Below, piece after piece: positions 1 to 11,596 of a stretch of DNA of 43,968 nt. The notes beneath the pieces were generated by a model. That model ran no database searches and had not been told where the DNA came from. It worked only from the letters and a program-made list of their open reading frames with translations. The first letter of the stretch is position 1. Each line of letters begins with the position of its first letter. Origin of the DNA: Paulinella micropora (Eukaryota > Cercozoa > Imbricatea > Euglyphida). Where the stretch lies: NCBI GenBank assembly GCA_009731375.1, contig BJOX01000374.1, positions 378,512-422,479 of the forward strand, written 5' to 3'. The position numbers and the translations under genes are program-made.

Positions 1-528
1 GGGAAGGTGGTGGAGTGGCACGGGGAGGGGTGGGAGAGAGAGGGACCGGAACGGCATGGCAGTGCTTGGTCAGTTCTTTTTTTTCCACTGGCGAAGACAC
101 TGCTGGCCGGCCTGTGGAGGCGGCGGCGGTGGGCACTCCGGGGCTTACTTTTAATTGCTAAAACCAGTTGGGGCCGGCCTGCTGCTAGCTAATCTCTCTG
201 CCTGCCTGCCCGTCCCTGACGTTCGTGGTGGAGCCTGCTGTCCACGCCGTCCGCCCGCTGGCCTGGCGTGCCGCTACGGCGAGGGCCGGCCGCGGCGCTG
301 GGGCGTGGCGTGCGCCGGCGGCAGGACTCTAGGGGGGCTGCGTCCGCGTGTTTTCCGCGCGCGGCAGCAGCGCGGGTGACGAAAAGGGGGAGCTATCGTC
401 CTCTGCCCTCCGTCCAGATGGTGGACTGTGCTGGTTGGGCCGCCAGGGGCTGTGCCTGCGATGAAAGCAGCGCGTGGTACGTCACCGCCGCTACCCTCCA
501 AATAGATTCTTTGCTGTAGTAGGTACAC
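1..528. other. GC-rich flank without a supportable gene
   Basis: No reading frame here looks like a protein: the open frames are short, rich in Arg, Gly and Pro, and begin at non-ATG codons. The segment lies downstream of the minus-strand kinase-like gene that stops at 529, so part of it may be its 3' untranslated region. I see no AATAAA on the minus strand here. Confidence 0.5.
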
Positions 529-2582
529 TCAGCAGGTCTCTCCCTGTAAAGCCTTTGCATTGGCTTTTTCCAGTACGCGTTCCATGGCCGAGGTTAGTTC
601 TTTCACCTTGGCCCTTCTCGCCTTGTCCGTACGTTGTCCTACTGGTAGCTCCGCCTGGATTGGAACACCAGACCCGATCTGGCTTTCTATCTTCTGTAAG
701 GCCCTGCGCATCGTCTGCCAGTAGGGCAGGTCAGGGTCGGCGTGCAGTGCTGCTCGCAACGAATCCATGGCGTCCGTCAGCTTTTCGAGTCTTTTCTTGT
801 TACCGGCGTTTGGTCGTTTTTCATCGCGCGGCAGCGTGTCCTTCCCCTCCATGGCAGAGTTCGCGAGCACATAAGCGGGCAAGGCCTGTGAGGACTCGGC
901 AGGGGCTGGCGCGAGGGCGGCCGTGCGGGCGACTAGGCTTCCTCCCGCTAGGACTCCCGGCTGTAGCCAGGGCCCCGAACTGCTGTCCCCCCCGGCGGGA
1001 GATGACCACCAAGCGCTGACACTACTAGGGCACGTACGTGCCGCGCTCGGGGCAGCCGGTCGTGCACTCATGGGGGGCTGGGAGCTCCCCCGCCCCCCGG
1101 AGCCGTTGCTGACCGCGCGTAGCCGCGGCCTGCTCTGTAGGGGCTGGGGTGCGGCAGACGGCGCCAGAGGAGGCGCGGACTGGGACGCCGTGGGGGCACC
1201 TGGCCACCGAGCCATGGGTCGGCGGACGCCGGGAGGGGGAAGGGGTCCGCGGGGGGGAGAGGGTCCCCTTCTGCCAGCGCTGGGGGCGGTGTCCCCAGGT
1301 GCTCTGCCATCCGGGCCCCGCGCCCCGGGAGAAGAAAACGCCCCTCTGCGTGAGCCAACCACCGCCGGCATCCCGCTCTGGCTGAGTGTGTGCACCACGA
1401 CAGCCCCTCTGGCTGGCGGAGCGGCCGCTTGGGCGGCCACGCGGAGCAGCAGCTCGGGCGCGCAACGGGTCGCCGCCGCCACTCGGGCGGGGCTCTTGGT
1501 GCCCCAGCACAGAAGATTGATAGCCCGACTATTGTCTTGTCTAATAAAGGAAAGTGCTTCTTCTCCTTCCACCCCGGACCGTTTGTTCCAGACCCGCTGC
1601 CAAAACCTGTCCGCTAGCTCCCCATCGCTCCGCAAAGAGTCGGAGCTGACGGAACGCGACCACGTTGACAACGTATATGCTCTCAAGTAGCGCAGCGTCG
1701 TAGCGCACGGCCAGTGGTTGCCGCCAGCATCCAGCCTCGTGGCTTCGCTAGCCCATATGTCAAGGTAAGTGTCCAAAACACCGTCGTCTAGGTCTTGGGC
1801 ATCCATAACCTCAAGGACAGTCGCTAACCAGTCTTTTCGGTCGTCATGCGTAGAGCGGAGGACACTGCCCAGGACGCCGAACGCGTTGGCCAGCCACAGG
1901 GGCCCCGGCCCGCTCGAGTTGAGCACCGCGAGGCAGCAGCTCTGGTCCACCCGGTCAGCCTCAGCTCGGCCACCAGCGGCGCCTCCTGCAGTGGCGCCTT
2001 TCGCGTAAACAGCACTAGGTCGTCGAGGTTGAAACCACTGTAGATCAGAGGAAGCTGTCCTTGGCTGAGCCTTTCAAGATAGCGCTCGAGAAAGGCCTGG
2101 CGCGCCTTCTTTTCAGCCCTGCCGGCCGCGGCGATCTCCTCCTGCCGGACGTCCAGGACGAGCCACTCGGGCTGGCCTGCCGCCTGCGTCGTCATGTCAC
2201 CCCCCGCCTCCAGCGCGAGCCCCAATTCGGAGAAGTGGTATTGTAGCTGGAGGCAGTCGGTGACGGCCGTACCTACCGCTGGCAGCGGGCTGAGGACCAC
2301 TGCTGGTAAGACGGCTTCTACGTGCAGCACCCGCAGATTTGAGGGTGTGCGAAAACCGAGAGCCTCCAAGCTCTGTTCGCTACTCTCTAGGTGCAGGAGC
2401 GGACCACGAGATGCAAACCTCGTGAGTAGCTGGTTTATGTGGTCCACCAAGTCAGGGTCCTCGGGGTCCGTGGGGCCGACCAGCCCCTGCCCATCATTCT
2501 GTAGCCGGACCCAGTGCTTCAGGTAGGTCCTGAGCACGCCACAGGTTTTGCAACGCTTGCATCCCCCTCCGCTGTGTGACAT
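529..2582 (-). CDS. Divergent kinase-like protein, probable pseudokinase (one frameshift)
   Basis: The ATG at 2582-2580 opens a protein starting MSHSGGGCKRCKTC, a small Cys cluster that may bind metal. The frame changes near 1945 and then runs to a TGA at 529-531. It aligns in order with the kinase-like gene at 14757-16141: PAVVL matches PALVLK, EWLVLDV matches CWLVMDL, LPLIYSGFNLDDLVLF matches LPLLHADLQPPNIAL, and CATTLRYLRAYTL matches FAQARHYLADRKL. In this copy the Lys of the third strand is Ser or absent, and the HxD catalytic motif is replaced by YSG, so I infer loss of phosphotransfer. About 200 Pro/Ser/Gly-rich residues (about 900-1480) precede a charged helical C-terminus (about 530-860, KKRLEKLTDAM through ERVLEKANAK). 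It is divergent from, and opposite in strand to, its relative. The frameshift may be a sequencing error. Confidence 0.6.
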
Positions 2583-2743
2583 GGGCAGCTCTTTTAGCCA
2601 GGGAGGGAGGGCGAAAGCCCTCCCCCCCTCAGGAAGAGCGGGGGCCCCCCCTTCCCCTCCCCCAGCCCTCGGTCCGCTTTCTTGCTCCCTTTCTCTCTCT
2701 CTCCCCCGCCCCCTCCCCCGCGCGCAGCCCCTAGCGGCAGCGC

Positions 2744-5700
2744 CTAGCGGCCCTGCCAGGCCGCGGCGTCGCGCCGGGCGCGGACCGCGTACGAGCCGGC
2801 CAGGGCCAGCCAGCACACGAGTACGAGCAACCCGTGCGTGCCGAGGACGGCCGCCCACCACCGCCGCTGGCGCTGGTCGTCGTAGCACGGGCAGCACTGC
2901 CGCGGCGAGCGCCGGTGCTGCGCGGCGCCGGCCCGGGCGCCGCGGTGGCCGAGCAGTGACTGGCGGTCCCGGCCGTCGTCCGGCCGCGGGTGTCCGCCCA
3001 GGTCCACGGCCCAGATCACGACCCACGCCACGGCCGACGCCGTGAGCCCCGCCGTGAGGCCCAGCAGCAGGCCCCCCCGCCACTGCCGCGGGCAGCGGAA
3101 GCCAAACAAGAAGAGGGAGCCGGTGCGCGCGGTGTCGGGCCACGCGTCCGGCGCGGCGGGCAGCGGCGGCAGCACGTAGAAGCACTCGTCGCGGCTGAGG
3201 TTGAAGAGGAGCGCCAGGTCCCCCGGCTCCAGCCCCGGCGGCAGCGAGTAGTACAGGTCCAGCAGGTGCTGCAGCCGCTGCAGCTCGTCGTACATGGCCC
3301 GCGTCGTGTTGTCCATGCCCGCGCGTAGCGCGGCGCGCAGCTGCGGCAGCTTGTCCAGCAGCTCCAGGCCCTCGTGGTACAGGTCGCCGAGCTAGGCCTG
3401 CAGCAGGCGCAGGGCGCTCTGGCGCCGGATGAGTTCGGCGGACAGGTTGGCGGCCTGGGCGATCAACACTGCGTACTCGTCGCCCCAGTCGTCCGCCCGG
3501 TCGACGATCTGCTGCGCCGAGCGGTTCGCGGCCAGTTGCACACCGGAGAAGTACGTCAGCGCCCGCTGCACCGACACGTCCGCCAGGCTGTAGGCCTGCA
3601 GCGAGTCGCGCGCGGCCGCGTCGAGCTCCGCGGGGTCGATGAGCCCCGCCGGGCCGCCGGGCCCGGTGGGGAAGGTCGAGAGCCGCGACAGCGAGTCGCC
3701 AGCAGGCGGTACAGGTCCGACAGCTCGGACTGCTGCTCGACCCGGATCGTCCGCGCGTTGTCGCGCGCCTGCTGCAGCGACAGGGGGACGGCGCCCGGGG
3801 CCAGCGCCAGCCCGCCGGCGCACAGCACCTCGTAGTCCGGGCACGCGAGCCACAGGCCGCCCGCGCCCCCGGGCACGGCGCAGGCCGACAGGTCCACCTC
3901 GTACGTCTGGTACGGCGCCACGTCGGCCAGCGGCACGGCGGCCGGCGCTCAGCCCTCGACCTGGACCGACAGGGCGCAGGCGCGCGCGGCCGGGGCTCCC
4001 GCTCGTACGCGAGCCGGGCCAGCGACTGCGAGCCCCCGGGCCGGGCCACCAGGTCGAAGGTGTCGGGGCAGACGTAGTGCGGGTCCCGCTCGCGCGGCGG
4101 CGCGTCTTCTGCCGTGGCGTTGGCCGCCGCCCGCTCCCACCGCACGCGGCGGCGCACCGTCAGCTCCAGCTCCCACTCGCGCGGGTACAGGCGCACCGAG
4201 TCGTCTTCGGCCGACCAGTGCAAGAAGTAGTACTGCAGGATCAGGCACCAGCCGCCCGCCTGCGCCGTGGCCGTGCGGCGGCAGCGCCGGTCCAGCTGCC
4301 GGAGGTCGAGCCCGCGCGTGGCCGGCGGGACCAGCGACTCGCGCCACTGCCGGGCCGCCAGCGCCTCGGGCGGCAGGGCCTGCGCGGCCCGCAGCGCCTC
4401 CAGCAGCTCGGCGGCGCTCTTGGGCGGGGGGACGGCGAGCTCGGCGGCGAAGTGGCCGGCGGACACGACGGCCTCGCGCGGGTCGAACTTGCCCTGCGCG
4501 AAGGGGTTGCGGCACGAGTCCAGCAGCCGGGCCGCCCCGTCGCGCCGCAGCGGCAGGCGCACCAGCGCCCCCCACTGGCCGAGGTACTCTGCGCGCTGCG
4601 GCGGCGTGAGGGCCGCGAACCAGTCGTCGCCAAGCGCCAGCCACTGGGCGGCGCGGCCCGTGCCGCCCCCCGCGCCCTCGGCCCCGGCAGGCACGGGCTG
4701 GAACAGGTACAGCGGCGTGCAGGCACGGGCGCGGAAGGCCCGCGACACCGTCAGCAGGCGCATGGGCACGTCGACGACGTACGGCGTCAGCGCAGGGCCC
4801 CGAGCGCCGGGCCCCGAGCGCCGACCCGCCGCCGGCGCCTGCCCACACGCGGTAGCCCCCGGGCGTCACCAGGCACACGTCGCGCCCGAGCAGGGCCGTC
4901 GTGACTTCGCCGAAGCTGCTGTTGGGCGGCAGCCCCGCGCGGACGCGCTCCAGGAACGGCCACGTCAGGTGCCGCGCCAGCCGGCCCGACCGCCGCTCCA
5001 CCCACAGGCCCAGCACGTCCGCGCCCCCCACCGGGCCCCCCGCCCCCGCCCCCGCCGCCGCGCCGGCCCCGGCCCCGGTCCAGGCGCACGCGTGGTCCAG
5101 GGCCGCGGCCAGCCCGGCGGCGTCCGGCACGCCGGCCAGGCGCCACGCGGCCTCGGCCACTGGCGCCCGGCCGCAGTAGCCCTCCGCCAGCCAGCCCCAG
5201 GAGCCGCGGCCGCCCGCCCGGGCGCGCTCCTGCTCGCCGTCGCAGAAGAGCGTGCGCAGCCCGCGCTGCACGGCGCCCAGCCCCCACCACACGTCGTCGC
5301 CGGCCGCCGGGCACGTGTACCAGGCCCCCTCCGGGGGGGGACAAAAAGGGGCCCTGGCCTTGGGCCTGCACCGGCAGCGCCGCGGAGGCGTTGCCTGCGC
5401 TCGCGTTCACGACGAACGCGCCCGCGAAGGCCGCGGCGTGCAGGGCCACCCACTGCTGCCGCAGCGCACGTCTGGTTGCCGCACCCGTCGGGCCCGAACA
5501 GCAGCGCCAGGTGCAGCACCGAGTCGTAGCTGTACTGCGCCAGCGACAGCTGCACCGAGTTGCACGTCAGCGCCAGCGTGTGGCGCTCCAGGAACGCGCC
5601 CGCGGGGGCGCCCGGGCAGCCCGCCCCGCCGTCGCCGGCGACCCGCAGCAGCGACCACGAGGGCCCTCGGCCCCGAACCAGCGCGCCGCGCCCGTGGCCG

Positions 5701-7010
5701 GGTCCACCAGATCCAGGGCGGCCGCCCCCGCGTCCAGCACCAGGGGCCACCAGCCCTGGCGGTGCGACTCGGCGAGGCCGGCGAACAGCGTGCGTACCAG
5801 CGACGCCTTGGTCTCGGCGCGTGTGTGGATCAGCTCCAGCATGCGCGACAGGCTGCCCCACGCCGAGCTCGCACCCACCGCCTTCTCCAGCAGCGACAGC
5901 ATATACAGGCGGTTGCGGTCCGTCAGCAGCTCCACGCCGAGCGCCAGCGGCTGCAGGAGCTCGGCGAACTCGGCCGCCTGGGCCGCCGACGACGACACGA
6001 GCTGCAGCACCTGGGCCGCCGCCCCGGAGCTGCGCGCCACCAGTTCCTGCTCCTCGCCCAGCGACTCGACGTAGAAAGCCGACATGGCGGCCAGCGCGTC
6101 CTCGAGCTCGTTGGTGCTGTTGCTGACCCTGGCCTGCTTGGACGCGTTCTGCGCCGCCGCCCCCGCCGCCTCGTACGCGTCCAGCGCCTTCGTCCACTGC
6201 GCCCAGAAGTAGGTGCCCGCGCGGAACACGTCCAGCTGGCGCGTGTACGCGTTGCGCAGGAACAACAGCTCCGTCGTGTACGCGCTCGCCAGCTTCAGGT
6301 CCAGGTTGTACTTGACGTTCTGTAGCTCCTGCCTCGCGCACTCGGCCAGGTCCAGGCAGTTGCTGCTCACGGCCGTGACGGTCTGGGCCAGGCAGTTGCT
6401 CTGCACCTGCATGTACTCGGCGTCCAGCGCGGCCAGGTCGTCCGCGCCCAGCTCCGTGCCGTTCAGCCGCGCGAGGGCGCGCAACGAGCTCTCCTTCAGG
6501 GACTTCCAGTCGTGGGCAAACCCCTGGCACACGGCCTTGACCTGCCCGAGCGCGTCTTGGCCCAGCAGGGCCTGCGCCAGGCGCCGGCGGTGGCTCCGGC
6601 GCCGCCCCCCCCCCCCGCCGGTGCCGCCCGTCGAGCCGCCGGCGGCGGCGCCGCCCGTCGCGTTCGACACGACGGCGGCACGGGCGGCGGGGCCTCGGTC
6701 AGCCCCGCCGCGCCGGCCCCGGGCGCAACGACCGGCTGCTGCTCGCCCAGGGGCTGCCGCGCACCGCCCAGAAAGTCCGCCACGCTGCGCGCCAGCAGGC
6801 CGGACCCAAAGTAGTCGGTCAGCGACACCACGGCCGACACCTGCTTGGTCCACGAGGGGGTAAACCCCAGCAGCTCGGCCGTGCCGTACTCCACGTACGG
6901 GTGTGGCACGGCCAGCTCAAAGCCCAGCGTCGCGTTGTGGGCCACGGATTCGTACGTCACGTACACGTGGCACACCACCGCCCGGCAGCCCTGCGACCGC
7001 ACCAGGACCC
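2744..7010 (-). CDS. Large N-glycosylated membrane protein of unknown family, frames broken, 5' end in gap
   Basis: Coherent protein can be followed from the gap edge (VLVRSQGCRAVVCHVYVTYE) to a stop at 2744, but only by changing frame near 6690, 5665, 5468, 5338, 4800, 3995 and 3705. It also crosses an in-frame TGA (3949-3951) and an in-frame TAG (3392-3394). Residue use remains protein-like throughout. The layout is: an N-terminal ectodomain; a Gly-rich, Arg-rich linker (RRRSHRRR) that could be a processing site; a helical region of about 300 residues (ALGQVKAVCQGF to AARWFGAEGP); Cys-containing globular stretches with sequons such as NASAGNAS; a second helical stretch (LSRLSTF to LDLYYSLPPGLEPG); and two hydrophobic segments near the C-terminus (LLLGLTAGLTASAVAWVVIW and AAVLGTHGLLVLVCWLALAG). 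The shift at 5338 sits in an eight-base homopolymer, which favours sequence error there. I do not recognise the family. It ends 160 bp upstream of the divergent kinase-like gene on the same strand. Confidence 0.55.
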
Positions 7011-7324
7011 NNNNNNNNNNNNNNNNNNNNNNNNNNNNNNNNNNNNNNNNNNNNNNNNNNNNNNNNNNNNNNNNNNNNNNNNNNNNNNNNNNNNNNNNNN
7101 NNNNNNNNNNNNNNNNNNNNNNNNNNNNNNNNNNNNNNNNNNNNNNNNNNNNNNNNNNNNNNNNNNNNNNNNNNNNNNNNNNNNNNNNNNNNNNNNNNNN
7201 NNNNNNNNNNNNNNNNNNNNNNNNNNNNNNNNNNNNNNNNNNNNNNNNNNNNNNNNNNNNNNNNNNNNNNNNNNNNNNNNNNNNNNNNNNNNNNNNNNNN
7301 NNNNNNNNNNNNNNNNNNNNNNNN
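7011..7324. other. Assembly gap (314 N)
   Basis: The run of N separates the 5' end of the minus-strand membrane-protein gene from the plus-strand LRR gene. The missing start of the former, and probably the first exon of the latter, lie here. The right edge begins with a long C run, which suggests the gap was caused by homopolymer sequence. Confidence 0.95.
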
Positions 7325-7661
7325 ACCCCCCCCCCCCCCCCCGGGGGGGCGACCCTGCGGCAGGAGAAGGAAGGAGGAGCCGGCGCCCCCCCCCTCCTCC
7401 CCTGCCGGCTTCACCCCCTCCCCCGCCGTCCTCCCGCCCCCCGGCCCCGTCACTTCCCTGCGCAGTGTCTCCTGCCTAAAGCAGGTTGTGCCTGTGCCGT
7501 AGTTGGCTGGCGCAGCGCCGCCCCCTAGCTGGCTCCCCGGACTCTCCGCCCCCCTGCCCCGCGATGACTCAGCCCTCCAGGTCCCCTTGTGCGCTGCCCC
7601 CTCCCCGCCCCAACACCCACACCCTCTCTCCTACCCACCGCGCACTGGTTGTGTCCTGCAG
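7325..7661 (+). other. Probable intron end upstream of the LRR gene
   Basis: This pyrimidine-rich stretch of C/T runs ends in TGTCCTGCAG at 7652-7661, an excellent 3' splice site. The F-box-like coding sequence starts straight after it. An ATG at 7564 is in frame with the downstream exon, but the peptide between 7564 and 7661 is low-complexity Pro/Ser/Thr, so I favour an intron with exon 1 lost in the gap. Confidence 0.5.
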
Positions 7662-10440
7662 GCGCCGCGACCAGGCGCCGCCCTGCCAGCCCGGCGTCCT
7701 GGGGCAGCGGCTCGCACCTTTTCTGCACGGGACGGTGGAAGCGCTCGGCCTCGCCTGCACGTCCGAGGCCTGGTACCACCAAGTGGTGGAGGCCCCGGGC
7801 TTCTGGCGCAACTGCACGTTGCCCGAGCTCGACTTCCGTCTCGCCGAACACCGACGCCTCTTCGAGCTTCTGGACCCCACCTGGCGGCAGGCGCACGTAA
7901 CCTGCGAACACGTCTGGCTGCTCGCGGACACGCACGCGGACCCACCCCCCCTGGCGGACCTGCAGGGCCTGGTCGTCCGGCACCTGTCCCTGGTGGACAA
8001 GGACAGCCACGACGACTGCGCCGTCACGGCGGCCACGCTCCAGGCACTGCCGAAGTTCTGTCCGCAACTCCAACGACTGGACCTCCCGCGCCTGGCGGCG
8101 GACGTGACGGACGAAGACGTCTGGCTAGCTTGTGTGACCTCGCTCCCACACTTGGACAGCCTGGATTTCGCGGGCTTTAGCGATGAGGGCTTGGCGCAGC
8201 TGGTGCAAATCCCGCGTCGCTGGCAGCGGCTGGGCTTCCAGCGCTCCAGCATTACTGGCCAGGGACTGCAGGCTTCGTTGCCCAGCGTGCAAGGCCTGAC
8301 GGAGCTGGACCTGGCCTCCTGCGATGATCTGGCGCCGGAGGACGGCGATGACGCGCCCTGGCTCGGGGGCACGGGCGGGTTCGGCCACTGGGGCCACCAA
8401 TTGCGCGTGCTGAACTTGTCAGGCTTGGCAGAGTGGCACGTGAACGCAGCGTGGGTAGGGCGCATAGCGCTGCTACCTCAACTCCAAGAACTAAACCTCT
8501 GCGACAGTGAAGACACCGGCGCGATACCGGCTATGTCTAACCTGTGCCTGCGAGAGAACAGGTTCTGGCAGCTCAGGAAACTCGACATCAGGGGGGGGCA
8601 ACACCAGCGAGCACAGCCTGGCTTGGCTTCCTGTCACAGCTGTCGGAACTGGAAGAGCTGCACCTCCCGGGGGGTGACAGAGACCTCACGGGAGCCTGCC
8701 TGGAGTCTGTCCAAGGCCTGGTCAAGCTTCGGAGACTAAGGGCGGACCTCCTACGTATTACCGACGAGGAGCTAAAGAGCCTGTCCGCACTGACAGAGTT
8801 GCGCACGCTAGAGCTGGGCGTCGTCCAGACCACCGCTATTAGCGACACGGGGCTGGCCGCCCTAGCCGGCCTCACGGCCCTCGAGGAGCTAACGCTGTGC
8901 GGAGCTGCGCAGCTGCAAGGCCAGGGGCTAGCTCGCCTGCAGCCCCTGGCGAGGCTGCGGAAGCTAGTCCTCAGGGATTGCGGCCTGACGGACACGGGGC
9001 TGGCAGCTCTGTCGCGCCTGCGCGGCCTGCGACACCTGGAGCTGACCCGCTGCGCCCGCCTCGAAGCGGGCCTGGGCGGGCTGGCGGGCCGGGCCAGCCT
9101 GCAGGAGCTGCACCGGCGGCTGTGACAACCTGACTGACCAGGCGCTCGCCTCGCTGGGGCCCGACTGCAACCTGCGGGTGCTGAACCTGTACCGTTGTCG
9201 CAAGCTCACGGGTACAGGCCTAGCTCGCCTGCGCTCGCTAGTAGAGCTAAACCTGGAGGGGTGCACTGGCCTCACGGACGAGGGGCTGGGCTGCCTGGGC
9301 TCGTTGCCCGGCCTGCGACTACTGAGGCTGGGCGACAAGTTCGGCCGGGCGAGCTTCACGGCGGCCGGCGTCGGGGCGCTCTGGCCCCGGCTGCCCGGCC
9401 TCGAGGAACTACACCTCTCGCTGGCTTCCACCGGCGACGTGGCGGGCGAGGCGCTGGGGGGGTTGTCCGCGTGCGCCCGGCTCGAGGAGCTGGTCGTGAG
9501 GTCGCGCACTCTGCCCTCGGACCTCCCCGCCGGCCTGCGGAAGCTGACAGTGACGGGCCTGACCGAAGGGTTGTCAGAGGAGCGGCTGGGGCGGCTGCTG
9601 CGGAGCCTGCCGCGGCTCCGGGTACTAGGACTGCGACGCCAGGCGATGACGTGGCACGAGGGGGCACCAGGGCCGGTGACCGCGCCCCTCCTTACCTTGG
9701 AACAGCTCCAGCACGTGCTAGACCGCCTCGGACGGGCACGACCCCCTGCGGGCCGTCCTGTCGGACCTAAGCTACTGGGTCACTGAAGTTGGCCGCCGCA
9801 CCGGCCTGAGGCCACCAGCGACCGACAACCAGCGCGTGTGGGAGCTAGCCGCGCGCCGGCTGCGCGGGGAGGGCCGCCTCGTTTTCTCCCCCCTGCCAGT
9901 GCCCAGCCCACCGGAGCTGGAGCAGCTAGGCGGGGGCGACGAGCAGGCCGGCGTCCAGTGTTACTGGGAGGCTCTGGACGCAACCATCCAGCGCTTTCGC
10001 GCCCGGCCCCGCCGCCCCCGGGGGGGCGGACCGGCTCCACCGAGCTGGTGGTGTCCTTGGCGGGGCCGGCCGCGGGCCCCGGGGGTCGGACACTGGCGCT
10101 GCCCGGCCCCGAGCACTTTCCCCTGCCGGTGCACCGCACTACGGGCCGCGTCCTGACTCGGTTGCACTTGCAGGGTCTTGGCCTAGTTTTGCCCCAGGGA
10201 GCCATCCTCCCGGTCGTCTTGCCCGCCGGCTTGCAAGTGCTGAGCTGTTCGCAGACTGACTGCTCGCGGGTCGAGCGGCCCGGACCAGGCGAAACAGACG
10301 GCATGCTACGTTTCAAGGACTGCCCCGCGCTGGAGGAGTTCTACTTTACCCAGCAGCGGCCCGCGCCGGCAACCGAGCCCGTGACGCCGATCTTCTACTT
10401 CAGGCAGTGCGCTAATCTTCGGGTCATTGACACCGCCACT
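7662..10440 (+). CDS. F-box-like leucine-rich-repeat protein (frameshifted)
   Basis: The N-terminal segment LGLACTSEAWYHQVV...GFWRNCTL resembles the second half of an F-box. Many cysteine-containing LRRs of the FBXL type follow, for example LTELDLASCDDL, ISDTGLAALAGLTALEEL, LTDTGLAALSRLRGL and LTDEGLGCLGSLPGLRLL. Such proteins usually recruit substrates to SCF ubiquitin ligases; that is family knowledge, not shown here. Continuity needs frame changes near 8590 (inside a G8 run), 9112, 9740 and 10015 (C/G run). The final segment still shows LRR-like phrases (CPALEEFYF, CANLRVIDTAT). The coding signal ends near 10440, exactly where similarity to the BspA-type genes begins, so the natural C-terminus may be lost or fused. 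It could equally be an LRR protein without F-box function. Confidence 0.65.
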
Positions 10441-11596
10441 GGCGCCACCGGGCATGTACGCGAGCGCCGGCGACTACTGGCTGCGCCTGAGCGGCCGCGT
10501 GGACGGGCTGTGGTACGTAGGGGATGTTTGGACAGTGGACGTGATCGACGTGATCGCGTGGGGCGACGTGCAGCTGTACCACCCGGTGAATAGCACGACG
10601 CCGCTCTTCACGTCCCCCGACACGGACACGGGGCGCGCGTTGCATTACCTGGCGCCGGTGGCCGGCTCGCGGGCCCTGCACGGCGTGGCGCCTGAGTACC
10701 TGCTGAGCGGAAGCACTCAGTTCGTGGGTGATGTGCGCGACTGGGACTGGTCGTGGCTCACCCCCGCTACCCACCCCAATGGTTTCCTGAATCTTTTCCG
10801 GAACTGCCTTGAGTTCAACCAGGACCTCGACGACTGGGATACGAGCGGCGTGGCCAGCCTGGCGTTCACCTTCCAGGGTGCGAGGGCCTTCAACGGCAAC
10901 GTCGGGAGCTGGAACACGAGCCAGGTCACCAGCCTGAATTCGATTTTCAAGGGCGCGCAGGTCTTTAACCGACCGATCGGCGCCTGGAACACGAGCCATG
11001 TCACCAGCCTAGGTGGGACTTTCTGGGGGGCAAGCGCCTTTAACCAGCCGATCGGCGGCTGGAACACGAGCAGGGTCACCAGCCTGCATTCGACTTTCTA
11101 TGAGGCGCGGGTCTTTAACCAACCGATCGGCGGCTGGGACGTAAGCAGTGTCACCGGCCTACAATATACCTTCTATTATGCGGACGCATTTGATCAGCCG
11201 ATCGGCAACTGGGACGTCCGCAAGGTCACCAGCCTAGGTGGGACTTTCTGGTCTGCAAGCGCCTTTAACCAGCCGATCGACGGCTGGGACATAAGCAGTG
11301 TCTCAGATTTATCGTACGCTTTCTCCTGTAGCCGGTATTCTTGTTCGTTTAACCAGCCGCTGGGCAGCTGGAGTGTGTCGGCCGCTATGGCGGCCGGGAA
11401 AATGAGGGGCATGTTCGCTGGCAATTGCGTTTTTGATCAGAGCCTCACTGCCTGGAACGTGGCCTCGACATTCGGCGCAGGTGTTTGCACGCAGATGTTC
11501 CAGCCCATTGGGATATACAAGTATAACGTTGGTATCCAGCTGAGCAACCTGCCCACTCTCTGCAGCGGCTCTTACGTGCGCGGGTGTGGTAAGTAG
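10441..11596 (+). CDS. BspA-type (DUF285) surface protein copy 1, 5'-truncated
   Basis: One uninterrupted frame runs from about 10457 (SAGDYWLRLSGRVDGL) to a TAG at 11594-11596. It matches copy 2 from its position 13267 onward, so the signal peptide, first PKD-like motif and roughly 1.2 kb present in copy 2 are missing. After a Trp-rich segment (RDWDWSWLTPATHPNG) come about nine repeats with FNQPIGGW cores, then a Cys-containing cap (CTQMF...SNLPTLCSGSYVRGCG). DUF285 repeats form right-handed solenoids in bacterial and protist surface proteins, which suggests adhesion or cell-surface recognition. This is the only copy whose repeat region is intact. Its junction with the LRR gene is a probable deletion breakpoint or fusion. 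Confidence 0.7.
10814..11488 (+). repeat. 75-bp coding repeats (25-residue DUF285 units)
   Basis: Units begin at the Phe of the FN(Q)PIG core at 10814, 10889, 10964, 11039, 11114, 11189 and 11264, exactly 75 bp apart. Two longer, Cys- or Met-rich variants follow. The segments around 11001 and 11226 are almost identical and lie 225 bp apart, which shows a three-unit duplication inside the array. Confidence 0.8.

Noticed and set aside
923-1690. Plus-strand frame opposite the divergent kinase-like gene
   Set aside because: Low-complexity Gly/Ala/Pro sequence; the minus strand frame continues into clear conserved segments on both sides.
3392-3951. TGA and TAG inside the membrane-protein gene as recoded codons or selenocysteine
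   Set aside because: TGA, TAG and TAA are used as ordinary stops elsewhere in the window, and the same gene has several frameshifts, so decay or sequencing error is simpler.
3639-5529. Long plus-strand open frames of about 420 codons opposite the membrane-protein gene
   Set aside because: They are Arg/Pro/Ala-rich mirror frames typical of very GC-rich DNA; the minus strand carries the balanced, protein-like sequence with transmembrane segments.
11584-11596. GTAAGT at the end of surface copy 1 as a used splice donor
   Set aside because: Copy 2 lacks it at the same place and continues only four codons to a stop, so it is probably chance.
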